From: Phycisphaerae bacterium
GTDB taxonomy: Bacteria; Planctomycetota; Phycisphaerae; UBA1845
Length of the DNA: 32,881 bases
Direction: 5' to 3'
Assembly (NCBI GenBank): GCA_022072505.1
Contig: JAJVHU010000021.1
Span: forward strand, 1 to 32,881
Made by a program: the position numbers and the translations under genes. Below, piece after piece: positions 23,914 to 31,945 of this stretch (position 1 is its first letter; each line of letters begins with the position of its first letter). Under the pieces are notes generated by a model. It had not been told where the DNA came from. It saw only the letters and a program-made list of their open reading frames with translations, and searched no databases.

Positions 23914-24599
23914 TCGCCACCGCCCAGCCGCCGCTTCAGCACGCGCGCCGACCCCTCCGATCCCGCCAGCGCCGCCAACGACACCAGGACCGAGAGGATC
24001 ACCAGGCGCATCGCCGGCGCGTCGCCGCCGGGGGACTGCATGTACGTGAAGATCGCCGAGGGCAGCGTTCGGGTCACGCCCTCGATATTGCCGGCGAACG
24101 TGATGGTCGCTCCGAACTCGCCCAGACTGCGCGCGAAACCCAGAACGACGCCCGTCAGGATCCCCGGCGCCGCCAGAGGAAGCGTGATCGTCAGGAACAC
24201 GCGCAGCGGACCGGCGCCGAGCGTGCGCGCTGCCTGCTCGAGGCGCGGATCGACCAGTTCAATCGCCAGGCGGATCGAGCGCACCAGCAGTGGAAACGCC
24301 ATCACGGCCGCCGCGATCGCCGCCGCCTTGGTTGTAAACGCGACCTCGATCCCCACGGTGTTCAGCGCCGCGCCGAGATACGACTTCCGCCCCAACAGGC
24401 GCAGCAGGACGAACCCCACCACCACCGGCGGCAGAACCAGCGGCAGATGCACCAGCGCGTCGAGAACGAGCTTTCCGCGTATCCGGCTTCGCGCCAGCAA
24501 CCACGCAATCACGATCCCCGGAGGCAGCATCAGCGCCACCCCCGCGACCGCCACGCGCAGCGAAAGCCCCAGCACCGACCACTCTTCAGCCGTCAGCAT
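23910..24599 (-). CDS. modB: Molybdate ABC transporter permease
   Basis: The membrane channel of the molybdate importer, present as a dimer. The 229-residue product is strongly hydrophobic with about five to six membrane helices and has the permease coupling loop RTLGAGPLRVFLTITLPLA, with the conserved Gly and the Leu-Pro ending. The ending LKRRLGGGE is cytoplasmic. The start codon overlaps the modA stop by one base and the stop overlaps modC by four. Confidence 0.93.
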   Translation of the reverse strand: MLTAEEWSVLGLSLRVAVAGVALMLPPGIVIAWLLARSRIRGKLVLDALVHLPLVLPPVVVGFVLLRLLGRKSYLGAALNTVGIEVAFTTKAAAIAAAVMAFPLLVRSIRLAIELVDPRLEQAARTLGAGPLRVFLTITLPLAAPGILTGVVLGFARSLGEFGATITFAGNIEGVTRTLPSAIFTYMQSPGGDAPAMRLVILSVLVSLAALAGSEGSARVLKRRLGGGE

Positions 24600-25435
24600 C
24601 AGTTTCCAGGTCCGACCGGTTCAGCACCGATCCTTTCGAAACCCGCCGCCTCGAAGACCTCGTTCATCTCGCCGGACGCCAGGAAACGAAGGAACTCCGC
24701 CGCCGCCGGACCGGCATTCTTGCACCGCGCGACGGGATATCGAATTTTCGCGTGGGTTTCCGGCGGAAACGCGGCGATCACGACGACGCGTTGCGACGCG
24801 GGGGCGTCGGTGGCGTACACGATCCCCGCATCCGCCTCGCCCAGCTCCACCAGCCGCAGCGCCGCCCGCACGTCCTGCGCCGGGATGAGTCGCTCTTCCA
24901 CGCCCTTCCACCAGCCCAGCGACTCCAGCGCCTCTCGTGCATAACGCCCGGCGGGAACATGGGTCGGATCCCCGACGGCGATGCGCTTCACCTGAGGACA
25001 CTTCGCCGCGAAATCAAAATCGGCGGACATCCGCGCCTCGAACGACTGACCGACGGGCGCGACCAGCACCAGCCGGTTGCCCAGCAGATCGCGCCGCGTC
25101 GCCGCTTCGATCATTCCCGCGGCCTCGACGTCGTCCATCCACTTCTCATCCGCGGAGAGGAACACATCCGCCGGCGCGCCGGCCTTGATCTGCCGCGCAA
25201 GATTCGACGAGGCATCGAAGCTGAACACCACGTTGGACCCCGACCGCGCCTCAAACCGCGTGCCGGCCTCATGCAGGACATCGGTGGTGCTGGCGGCGGC
25301 GAAAACCGTGAGGGTTCCCGTGGCGGCGCGGGTCTTAGGCGCGGCTGGGGCCTGCGCGGCGTTCTGCGGTTGCTTCTGACATCCGCAGGCCGCCACGACG
25401 GCGGCGACGATCAAGGAGGCCGCACAGGTTCTCAT
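24599..25435 (-). CDS. modA: Molybdate-binding protein, probable lipoprotein
   Basis: The extracytoplasmic binding protein of the molybdate importer. The 278-residue product has a signal peptide MRTCAASLIVAAVVAACGC, whose VAAC fits a lipobox, so it is probably lipid-anchored. The mature part starts TLTVFAAASTTDVL and contains the oxyanion-contact serines of that motif, SSNLARQIKAGAPADVFLS, the hinge region GDPTHVPAGRYA and a VYATDA segment, all typical of ModA. The ATG at 25435 has GGGAG nine bases upstream. It leads the modABC operon. Closely related tungstate or other oxyanion binders cannot be excluded from sequence alone. Confidence 0.92.
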   Translation of the reverse strand: MRTCAASLIVAAVVAACGCQKQPQNAAQAPAAPKTRAATGTLTVFAAASTTDVLHEAGTRFEARSGSNVVFSFDASSNLARQIKAGAPADVFLSADEKWMDDVEAAGMIEAATRRDLLGNRLVLVAPVGQSFEARMSADFDFAAKCPQVKRIAVGDPTHVPAGRYAREALESLGWWKGVEERLIPAQDVRAALRLVELGEADAGIVYATDAPASQRVVVIAAFPPETHAKIRYPVARCKNAGPAAAEFLRFLASGEMNEVFEAAGFERIGAEPVGPGN

Positions 25436-25491
25436 CAGGAGATTCTCCCGCCTCGCGGTCAATTTCCGAAATCCCGAGGTCCGAGCGGCGA

Positions 25492-26823
25492 TTACCTGCG
25501 CTCGATCCGATCCCGCCCTCCCAGATAGGGTCGCAGAGCGTCGGGGACTGTCACCGTCCCGTCCGCATTCTGATACAGCTCCAGGATCGGGATCAGGATG
25601 CGCGGCGAGGCGATCACCGTGTTGTTGAGCGTGTGACAGAAGTGATTCTTCTTCGCTCCGTCGCGGTAGCGCAGCTTCAGGCGACGCGCCTGAAACTCGT
25701 AGAAGCGCGAGGCGGAGTGCGTCTCGCCGTAACCGCCGCGCGAGGGCATCCACGTTTCGATGTCGAACTTCTGCGCCTGTCCCTGGCCGAGGTCGCCCGT
25801 GCAGACGTTGACCACGCGGTAGGGCAGTTTCAGTGCCGTCAGCACATCTTCGGCGTTCTTCAGAATCTCGTGGTGCCAGCGCTTTGACTCTTCGATATCG
25901 TTGCGGCAGATCACCACCTGCTCGACTTTCTCGAACAGGTGGATGCGGTACAGGCCGTGCGTGTCCTTCCCCGCGGCGCCGGCCTCGCGCCGGAAGCACG
26001 TCGACTGGGCGACGTACTTTTTCGGCAGGTCGCCCTCGGCGAGGATCTCGTCGGAGTGGTAGGCCGTGACCGGAACCTCGGCGGTTCCGACGAGCGACAT
26101 TCCGTCGCGTTCGCAGAGGTACGCCTGGTCGCGCCCCGCGGGGAAGTACCCCGTTCCGACCATCACGTCCTCGCGCACCAGCACGGGGACCGTCATCGGG
26201 ACGAACCCGCGGGCGATCATCATGTCCTGGGCGAGGCGGAGCACGGCCTGGTGCAGCAGCGAGCCGTCGCCTTTGAGGATGTAATTGCGGCTGCCGGCGA
26301 GCTTGACGCCGCGCTCGACGTCGAGAATGCCCAGCGCCGTGCCGAGCGTGACGTGATCCTTCGGCTCGAAGTCGAACCGCCGCACCTCGCCGACGCGCTT
26401 GATCTCGACGTTTTCGGTGTCGTCCCGGCCCGCCGGGACATCGGGGTCCGCCGGTTGCGGCACGGTGAGCATGAGGCGGTCGAACTCCTCCGCGACGGTT
26501 TGCTCCTCGTCTTCGAGCGCCTTGATGCGCGGCTTCAGCCCGGTGAGCTCCGCCTGCGTCTTTTCGGCGAACGCTGTAATGTCGGCCTCGGTCTTGCCCG
26601 CGGAAAGCGCCTGCTTGTAGGCGGGCGACCTGGGATTGCGGAGCAGGCCCATCAATTCGCCGCCCTCGCGGACCTTGCCGCGCAGGCCGTCGAGTTCGAC
26701 CTGGATTTCGCGGCGGCGGGCGTCCACGGCGATGAATCGGTCCACGTCGCAGGCGACGCGCTTCGCCGCCGCCGCCTGGCGGATCAGCTCGGGGTTCTCT
26801 CGAATGAATTTCGGATCCAGCAT
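25492..26823 (-). CDS. serS: Seryl-tRNA synthetase
   Basis: Charges tRNA-Ser (and tRNA-Sec where present) with serine. The 443-residue product has an N-terminal coiled-coil arm (about 30-110) and the class II core: TSE-like loop as VGTAEVPVTAYH, motif 2 STCFRREAGAAGKDTHGLYR (about 274-293), and motif 3 NNTVIASPRILIPILELYQN (about 400-419). The usual SSCSN-C-DFQARR stretch is replaced by ETHSASRFYEFQARR (about 367-381), a form I associate with planctomycete enzymes. The start is ATG at 26823, where the conserved N-terminus MLDPKFIRENP begins. It lies 56 bases upstream of modA on the same strand. Confidence 0.96.
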   Translation of the reverse strand: MLDPKFIRENPELIRQAAAAKRVACDVDRFIAVDARRREIQVELDGLRGKVREGGELMGLLRNPRSPAYKQALSAGKTEADITAFAEKTQAELTGLKPRIKALEDEEQTVAEEFDRLMLTVPQPADPDVPAGRDDTENVEIKRVGEVRRFDFEPKDHVTLGTALGILDVERGVKLAGSRNYILKGDGSLLHQAVLRLAQDMMIARGFVPMTVPVLVREDVMVGTGYFPAGRDQAYLCERDGMSLVGTAEVPVTAYHSDEILAEGDLPKKYVAQSTCFRREAGAAGKDTHGLYRIHLFEKVEQVVICRNDIEESKRWHHEILKNAEDVLTALKLPYRVVNVCTGDLGQGQAQKFDIETWMPSRGGYGETHSASRFYEFQARRLKLRYRDGAKKNHFCHTLNNTVIASPRILIPILELYQNADGTVTVPDALRPYLGGRDRIERR

Positions 26824-26965
26824 AGCCCTGAAGGGATTACCGGATCGCCCGAATCGACGCAAACGGGACGGTTTCCGCCGCCTGCGGGGCCGTAACGGGC
26901 GTCAACGCCGCAAACGCCTTGAATAAACCGCGAGGTTCCGAGCGCGATCGCCACGAACGACGCGG

Positions 26966-26971
26966 TACAAT
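26966..26971 (+). promoter_or_regulatory. Candidate -10 box of the kelch gene
   Basis: TACAAT at 26966-26971 lies 114 bases before the start codon at 27086. No good -35 box is seen at 16-18 bp. Confidence 0.3.
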
Positions 26972-27085
26972 AGGCGGCGCGAACTTCGGACCCCCGCCGA
27001 GCGTAGGAATATTGAGGCGTCCGGTTTCCGGAGTCGCACCGCAGTGCAACCGCAAAACGGCGTCACCGCCAGGAGGCCGCAAACG

Positions 27086-29227
27086 ATGAAAGCACCGTAC
27101 CGATTTCACTTGCCGGACCGGGATCGCAGGGGGAGGACGCCGGCGCTCGCCGCCCTGACCGTCGCCGCGCTCGGGACCATCGTCCGCGCCGATGACGAAT
27201 GCCTCGTGTGGTCGACGCGAGCGGTATTCACGCGCGAGGACCACGCGATGGCGTATGACTCGGCGCGAGGCGTGACCGTGCTGTTCGGCGGGTACTTCAA
27301 TCCCTTTGGGGCGCTGGGCGATACCTGGGAGTCCAACGGAGTTGAGTGGCAACCGGCGGCATACAGCGGCCCGTCTCCGGGAGGCCGCCAGGGGCATGCT
27401 CTGGGTTACGATCCTGTCCGGCGCGTGACGGTGTTGTTTGGCGGATATGACGGAAGCGCGGATCTCACCGACACCTGGGAATGGGACGGACGCACGTGGA
27501 TCCGGCGCGCGGTTGATCCTCCCCCCCTGCTGGGCCCCTATGAACTCAGCTACGACGCGGCCGGAGCGCGGCTGCTGCTTGTAGGATTTGCGCTCGGCAA
27601 AAATGCCAACTGGGTCACGTGGTCATGGGATGGCCAGGTGTGGCAGCCGGTGACCGAAAGCGGACCCGTGAGGCGCGGCGCATTCTCACTGACGACGTCC
27701 AGCGCGCGGAAGTCGGTGCTGTTCTACGGCTATCTTTCTGGTCTGTGGGAATGGAAGGGCGAGCGCTGGACGCAGCTTACCACCGGCGGACCCAACACAG
27801 GTTCCAGTCCCGGTCTGGCGTATGACGAGAAGCGCCGGACGCTCGTCAACGTCGGCTCTCCGCGCAACGACGGCGCCGTCGAAACGTGGGAATGGAAAGG
27901 GGACGACTGGGGGCGGCGCAACGTCGAGGAGTCGCCGCCCGGGCGTCAGAACACGGCGATGGTTTACGACGCCGCGCACGGCGTCTGCATGCTCTACGGC
28001 GGAAACGTAAGAGAGGCATGGGTGGAGCGACCCTGGCTTTGGGACGGCGTGCAATGGCGGAGCATGACTTCGGGGCGACCGGCGGTCATGACCGAACACG
28101 CGATGGCGTATGATTCGCTTCGCGGGCGGACGGTCGTCGTCGGACAGAACCGAAACGTGTCGAGCCAAGCCGTGTGGGAGTGGACGGGCGCCGGATGGCA
28201 AACCCCTGAGCATGTCGATCCCCCCGCGGTGCGGAATCATGCCATGGCATTTGACCGCCGTCGCGGCGTGACCGTGCTTTACGGCGGGAACAGTTCGATC
28301 CTCAACAACTACGTCGGCACCTGGGAGTGGGACGGCAGCGCGTGGACCGAAGTCGAAGGCCTGCCGGGAGACCCGGGATCGCGGTTCCGTTCGGCGATGG
28401 TCTACGACTCCTGGCGCGAGGAGATCGTGCTTTTCGGGAGTCCGTCGGGCTTCGGACCCACGGCGCATATCGACGAAACATGGCTTTATGACGGCTCCTC
28501 ATGGCGGCGCGTGGAGGGGGAGACGCTGGTCGGCCGCCGAATGCCGGAAATGGCGTTCGATTCTCGCCGCGGCGTGGTCGTGATGTTCGGCGGGAACGAG
28601 AGCGGTCCGCTCGGCGACACCTGGGAATGGGACGGCGAAATCTGGACGCAGCGGGCGACGACCGGTCCGTCGCCGCGATACCGACATGCGATGGCATACG
28701 ACAGCAAACGCGGCGTCACTCTCGTGTACGGCGGGACCGGCAGCGGCCGTGAGACGGATGATTTGTGGGCGTGGGACGGCGAAACGTGGAAATTCCTCGG
28801 GCGCGGCCCCACCCGCGTTTACAATCACGCGATGGCCTACGACGAAGCCCGCGACGCCCTCCAGTTGTTTGGCGGAGAATCGTACGATTATGACGTCGAT
28901 CGAATCTCATTGCTGGAGCGTCGCGTGGATTCGGACTGCGACGGATGCGTCGATGGCGATGATCCGTGCGAGCGGATCGGCACGGTGCGGGCGCGCTGCC
29001 GTGATGTTCAGGGGCGAAACGTCGTCAAAGCTTCGGCCGTTATCGACCATCTTGCGGGAACGCCCGTCACCTTCGCGCTGGACGACAACGACCTGCGCAT
29101 GATCCTGGTGGAGGAGCCCGGTCGGCGCCTGCGCGCGAAGTGGCGCAACGTGGACGCGGGTCCGCATGAAGTCTGCATCCTCCAATGCCGAGGCTTGCGG
29201 CGCTGCTCGACGGCGGATTGCGAATGA
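27086..29227 (+). CDS. Secreted kelch-repeat beta-propeller protein
   Basis: A 713-residue exported protein of unknown function. The start is ATG at 27086, nine bases after AGGAGG. An N-terminal signal peptide with a long basic region ends near residue 35 (IVRADD). About eleven kelch-like repeats follow (about 50-620), each with HAMAYDSARGVTVLFGG-type strands and an ending like LGDTWEWDG.W, which would fold into one or two beta-propellers. The C-terminal 95 residues are Cys-containing (CDGCVDGDDPC, ARCRD, CILQCRGLRRC) and form a separate domain of unknown role. It has no obvious partner gene and probably acts outside the cytoplasm in binding. Confidence 0.85.
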   Translation: MKAPYRFHLPDRDRRGRTPALAALTVAALGTIVRADDECLVWSTRAVFTREDHAMAYDSARGVTVLFGGYFNPFGALGDTWESNGVEWQPAAYSGPSPGGRQGHALGYDPVRRVTVLFGGYDGSADLTDTWEWDGRTWIRRAVDPPPLLGPYELSYDAAGARLLLVGFALGKNANWVTWSWDGQVWQPVTESGPVRRGAFSLTTSSARKSVLFYGYLSGLWEWKGERWTQLTTGGPNTGSSPGLAYDEKRRTLVNVGSPRNDGAVETWEWKGDDWGRRNVEESPPGRQNTAMVYDAAHGVCMLYGGNVREAWVERPWLWDGVQWRSMTSGRPAVMTEHAMAYDSLRGRTVVVGQNRNVSSQAVWEWTGAGWQTPEHVDPPAVRNHAMAFDRRRGVTVLYGGNSSILNNYVGTWEWDGSAWTEVEGLPGDPGSRFRSAMVYDSWREEIVLFGSPSGFGPTAHIDETWLYDGSSWRRVEGETLVGRRMPEMAFDSRRGVVVMFGGNESGPLGDTWEWDGEIWTQRATTGPSPRYRHAMAYDSKRGVTLVYGGTGSGRETDDLWAWDGETWKFLGRGPTRVYNHAMAYDEARDALQLFGGESYDYDVDRISLLERRVDSDCDGCVDGDDPCERIGTVRARCRDVQGRNVVKASAVIDHLAGTPVTFALDDNDLRMILVEEPGRRLRAKWRNVDAGPHEVCILQCRGLRRCSTADCE

Positions 29228-29347
29228 AGCGCCCGGAACCCCTCGTGAAGCAGTCGGACCCGCTCAGGGGACGCCTGTTGATTCGGTCGGCCGCTTTGAC
29301 CGATGCTAAGAAGTCCTTGGCTAAGCCGATATTCGTCGGATGGGTGG

Positions 29348-29375
29348 CACGGCCTGGCATACTCGCCAGGCCGTG
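29348..29375. repeat. Palindromic repeat hairpin
   Basis: CACGGCCTGGC (29348-29358) pairs perfectly with GCCAGGCCGTG (29365-29375) across a 6-base loop, 120 bases after the kelch gene. There is no T-tract, so it is more like a dispersed REP-type palindrome than a terminator. The rest of 29228-29448 shows no gene. Confidence 0.7.
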
Positions 29376-29448
29376 GCTTATGTTCGTTGTGCTTACATCC
29401 GTCCGTCCGGTGAGAGCCAGCACGAAGCATCCTCCGTAGACTCCCCTG

Positions 29449-29997
29449 GTGTTTGCCTTTTCCGGGTCCATGAGCGGCTCTGACGCAGGCATCCAAGTCC
29501 GCTTTACCAGTGGCGAGCCGCCACCCTTCGCTGCTCTCGCGCACCTGATCGTCCGCTACATGGACCCGGACAACTGGATGGCCGCGGAGATCCGTGCCAA
29601 CGGGAGCGTGCGCCTGGTCAAGTGCCTCGATGGCCGCGAGACCAACGTCGCGTCGGACACGTACACGCCGGCCGGAACGGTCAACGTCAGGATCAAGGCC
29701 TCGGGCACGACGTATACCCTCTGGGTGGACGGCACGCAGGAAATCAGCACGACCGATGGCGACATCCCCTGGGGAACCGTCGCGCTTTCGGGCCGCAGCC
29801 CCAAGTTCAGCAACGTCAAGGTCGGCTATGACAACAATTCCGACGGCGACATCGCCGACGCCGGCGACGACCTGGTTCTCTCGGAAACCTTCGCCGCGAC
29901 CGCCTTTACCCTCAACGCCGACCACTCCGACGGCAACAACGACGCCTGGTGCCGGGCCGGAAACTTGATTGACGACGGCCAGTTGCGTTATACTTAG
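29449..29997 (+). pseudogene. Truncated LamG-like / RHS-like protein fragment
   Basis: A 182-codon frame with no credible start: an in-frame TAG lies just upstream (29436-29438), the first codon is GTG without a ribosome binding site, and there is no signal peptide. The product looks like the middle of a larger protein. The first 125 residues resemble a LamG/concanavalin-like jellyroll (IVRYMDPDNWMAAEIR, YTLWVDGTQEIS, FSNVKVGYDNNSDGD). The rest (DDAGDDLVLSETF-like, then AGNLIDDGQLRYT) resembles the linker that precedes YDAWNRL in RHS-repeat proteins. It stops exactly where a 115-bp inverted-repeat element begins, so its stop codon is supplied by the junction. Confidence 0.6.
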
Positions 29998-30111
29998 ACG
30001 CTGTTGCAAGACCACCGGTGGAGACGGGGAAAAGAACGCTTCCTGACGGGCGCGGGTCGGTTTCTCGGGGAACGCTTCCTGACGGGAGCGGCTCGGAAGT
30101 GCAACAGCGTC
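29997..30111. mobile_element. MITE-like element, 115 bp with 12-bp terminal inverted repeats
   Basis: GACGCTGTTGCA (29997-30008) and its exact reverse complement TGCAACAGCGTC (30100-30111) bound a 115-bp segment. Inside are two near-identical direct repeats with the core GAACGCTTCCTGACGGG (about 30037 and 30069). No coding capacity is present. No clear target-site duplication is seen. A related end (AGACGCTGTTTCACAA) occurs alone near 31657. Confidence 0.6.
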
Positions 30112-30581
30112 CAGGCGAGTTGGCTCCGGGGGCGACTCCGCACCGTGCGACGTGCCCAACCCTGGCGCTCAGCATCGGTGCGGCTCCGTTTCATCAACCG
30201 GTCCTACCATTGTGCGTTGCGTCACGACCGTCGATTGATCCGCCGGGTTAATCCTACCACGCTACGTTTCCGAGGCGTCTCTCGACCCGTTCCGCGTGTT
30301 TCCCGGCAAAGGCGCGACTTTCCCGGTCGAGAGTTGTCCCCCCAGCAAGGCGAAACCCCCGGAGCCGCAAAACTCGGCTTGCCGACGCTGAAAACGAGGA
30401 TTTTACGCAAACCGTCATCGCGTAGCAGTATTAATACCGGCCCGATAATTCGATTCAACAAGTTCTTTCACTTGCTTTGCGAGCTCCGACCTGATATTCA
30501 GGAGACGATCCGGATGGGGCATCGCTCGGGTCGGCACTTGAGTGACGCTGGATCCAAGTTTTTTGAGGTCAGAGGAGGAAC
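30112..30581. other. Gene-free region upstream of the first Cys-rich secreted gene
   Basis: No gene is credible in these 470 bases. The sequence near 30350-30385 (GGCGAAACCCCCGGAGCCGC followed by AAAACTCGGC) can fold, and faintly recalls c-di-GMP riboswitch elements, but lacks the inner hairpin of that class. The region ends with GAGGAGG (30572-30578) before the next start codon. Confidence 0.4.
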
Positions 30582-31340
30582 ATGATGTTGAATCGTGGGG
30601 GAGTGGCGTTGGTTTTGGGGGCTCTTTGTCTGTGTACGGTTGCGTCGGCGCAGGAGCGTTGCGTCGATCAGTCGCAGCGGGATGAGTCCGTTTACATGAA
30701 GAACTTCGGCCAGACCGACTGTGCGCAGTCGTTCCAGCAGGCGTCGGACGGCATCGAAGGCGCGGCCCTGAAGACCCTTGCGGGCATCGGGACGCCGGGC
30801 AGCGTGACGATCGAGCTGTGGGACAATCTCCCGAATCAGGGGGGCAACATGCTGGCGACCGGAACCGATCCGGACGTGAATCCCGGCGAGTGGGCGACCT
30901 GCGAGTTCGGCGAGTGCGTCTCCGTCACCCCGGGCCGCACCTACTTTCTGCGGTTCCTGAACAGCAACAATGACATGGGCATCACCGGTTGCGTGACGGA
31001 TTGCTATCCGTTCGGCGACGTCTATGCCAACCCGGGTTATAACCGTTTCCCGGGCTTCGACTACACGTTCGAGACGTTCTGCTGCCAGGGCCCGCCGACG
31101 CCGCGGTGCATCTACCAGGTGAGCAAGGTCAAGAACAAGGCCAACGCCTGCGGTCAGGTGTGCGACGCCTGCCCGTACGTCCGCGGCGACCTGGTCTGCA
31201 CGATCGAGTGCCGTGACGGCAGCGATTGCCCGACTCGTCTGCGTGGTTTCAACGCCTGCCCGAACGGCGGTGCGTGCAAGGTTTCGGCCGACCTGGTCGG
31301 CTGCGACATCCCGCCGCAGAACTGCAAGCGTTGTCGGTAA
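30582..31340 (+). CDS. Secreted protein with Cys-rich C-terminal domain
   Basis: A 252-residue exported protein of unknown function. ATG codons at 30582 and 30585 both follow GAGGAGG; the second gives better spacing. The signal peptide is GVALVLGALCLCTVASAQ, cleaved near residue 24. The middle part (about 25-170) is a beta-rich domain with FGQTDCAQSFQQASDGIEGA and VSVTPGRTYFLRFLNSNNDM, similar to the jellyroll-like domains in other planctomycete secreted proteins. The last 80 residues are Cys-rich (PRCIYQVSKVKNKANACGQV, then DACPY, DLVCTIEC, CPTRLRGFNACPNGGAC and NCKRCR). The first 114 bases encoding this domain are 96 percent identical to the end of the gene at 31946, pointing to a recent duplication or gene conversion. 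Confidence 0.85.
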   Translation: MMLNRGGVALVLGALCLCTVASAQERCVDQSQRDESVYMKNFGQTDCAQSFQQASDGIEGAALKTLAGIGTPGSVTIELWDNLPNQGGNMLATGTDPDVNPGEWATCEFGECVSVTPGRTYFLRFLNSNNDMGITGCVTDCYPFGDVYANPGYNRFPGFDYTFETFCCQGPPTPRCIYQVSKVKNKANACGQVCDACPYVRGDLVCTIECRDGSDCPTRLRGFNACPNGGACKVSADLVGCDIPPQNCKRCR

Positions 31341-31381
31341 GGGTCGGCGTCACGAGGTTGACGCGCTGACGTAAACGAATG

Positions 31382-31432
31382 ACGGCTCGGATCGCGTGAA
31401 TACGCGCATCCGAGCCGTTTTTTTGTTTTTTT
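31382..31432 (+). terminator. Rho-independent terminator
   Basis: ACGGCTCGGAT (31382-31392) pairs perfectly with ATCCGAGCCGT (31408-31418), with further CGCG pairing inside, followed by seven T, a G and seven T. It lies 41 bases after the stop of the gene at 30582. Confidence 0.95.
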
Positions 31433-31945
31433 AATTTTCGGCGACACTGCCCACGTTTTTTTCGATTTCCGTCGTGGCTGGCGGGGTTTTCCTTGTTGAA
31501 GAACTCCGATGCTGGTATCATGGATTTCCACTGCCGCGACGTGGGGAGAGGAAACGAAACGTGGTGCCAGGTTCGTTGCCGCCTGAGTCGCGGTTCCGGC
31601 TTGACGAAAACGCGCCGATGGAAGGAGAGCAACAGAAATACCGCCAGTTTGAATAAGACGCTGTTTCACAACGGTCGCCCACCGACTGGGCCGGCGGGAA
31701 CCCTTGTCAGAATTCGCGCGGGCTAAAGCCGCGCGGCTCAGTCTACTACGCGGCTCAGTCTACTACGCGGCTCAGTCTACTACGCGGCTCAGTCTACTAC
31801 GCGGCTCAGTTTTGAATCAGCATCTAAGCCTAAGTTCGCCGTTGTTTGACGGCGGAGCAAGAAACGGTCGAAGTAACCGTCGCGACGTTGGATTCGCGTT
31901 AAATCGATACGGTTCGCAACGGGTGATAACCAGGAGGAGGAGATC
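31433..31945. other. Gene-free leader region of the last gene
   Basis: About 510 bases with no credible gene. It holds a single element end near 31657 (AGACGCTGTTTCACAA), a GGGCTAAAGCC motif (about 31720), the 17-nt tandem array at 31732-31810, and AGGAGGAGG (31932-31940) just before the next ATG. No clear promoter is seen. Confidence 0.6.
31732..31810. repeat. Perfect 17-nt tandem repeat, 4.6 units
   Basis: CGCGGCTCAGTCTACTA is repeated four times without change (31732-31799) and then partly (31800-31810). It lies 135 bases before the next start codon, in its likely leader or promoter. Confidence 0.95.

Noticed and set aside
30340..30390. Cyclic-di-GMP riboswitch (GGCGAAACC ... CGCAAAAC)
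   Set aside because: The hairpin between these two motifs and the second helix with its receptor are missing, so the match is only to short words.
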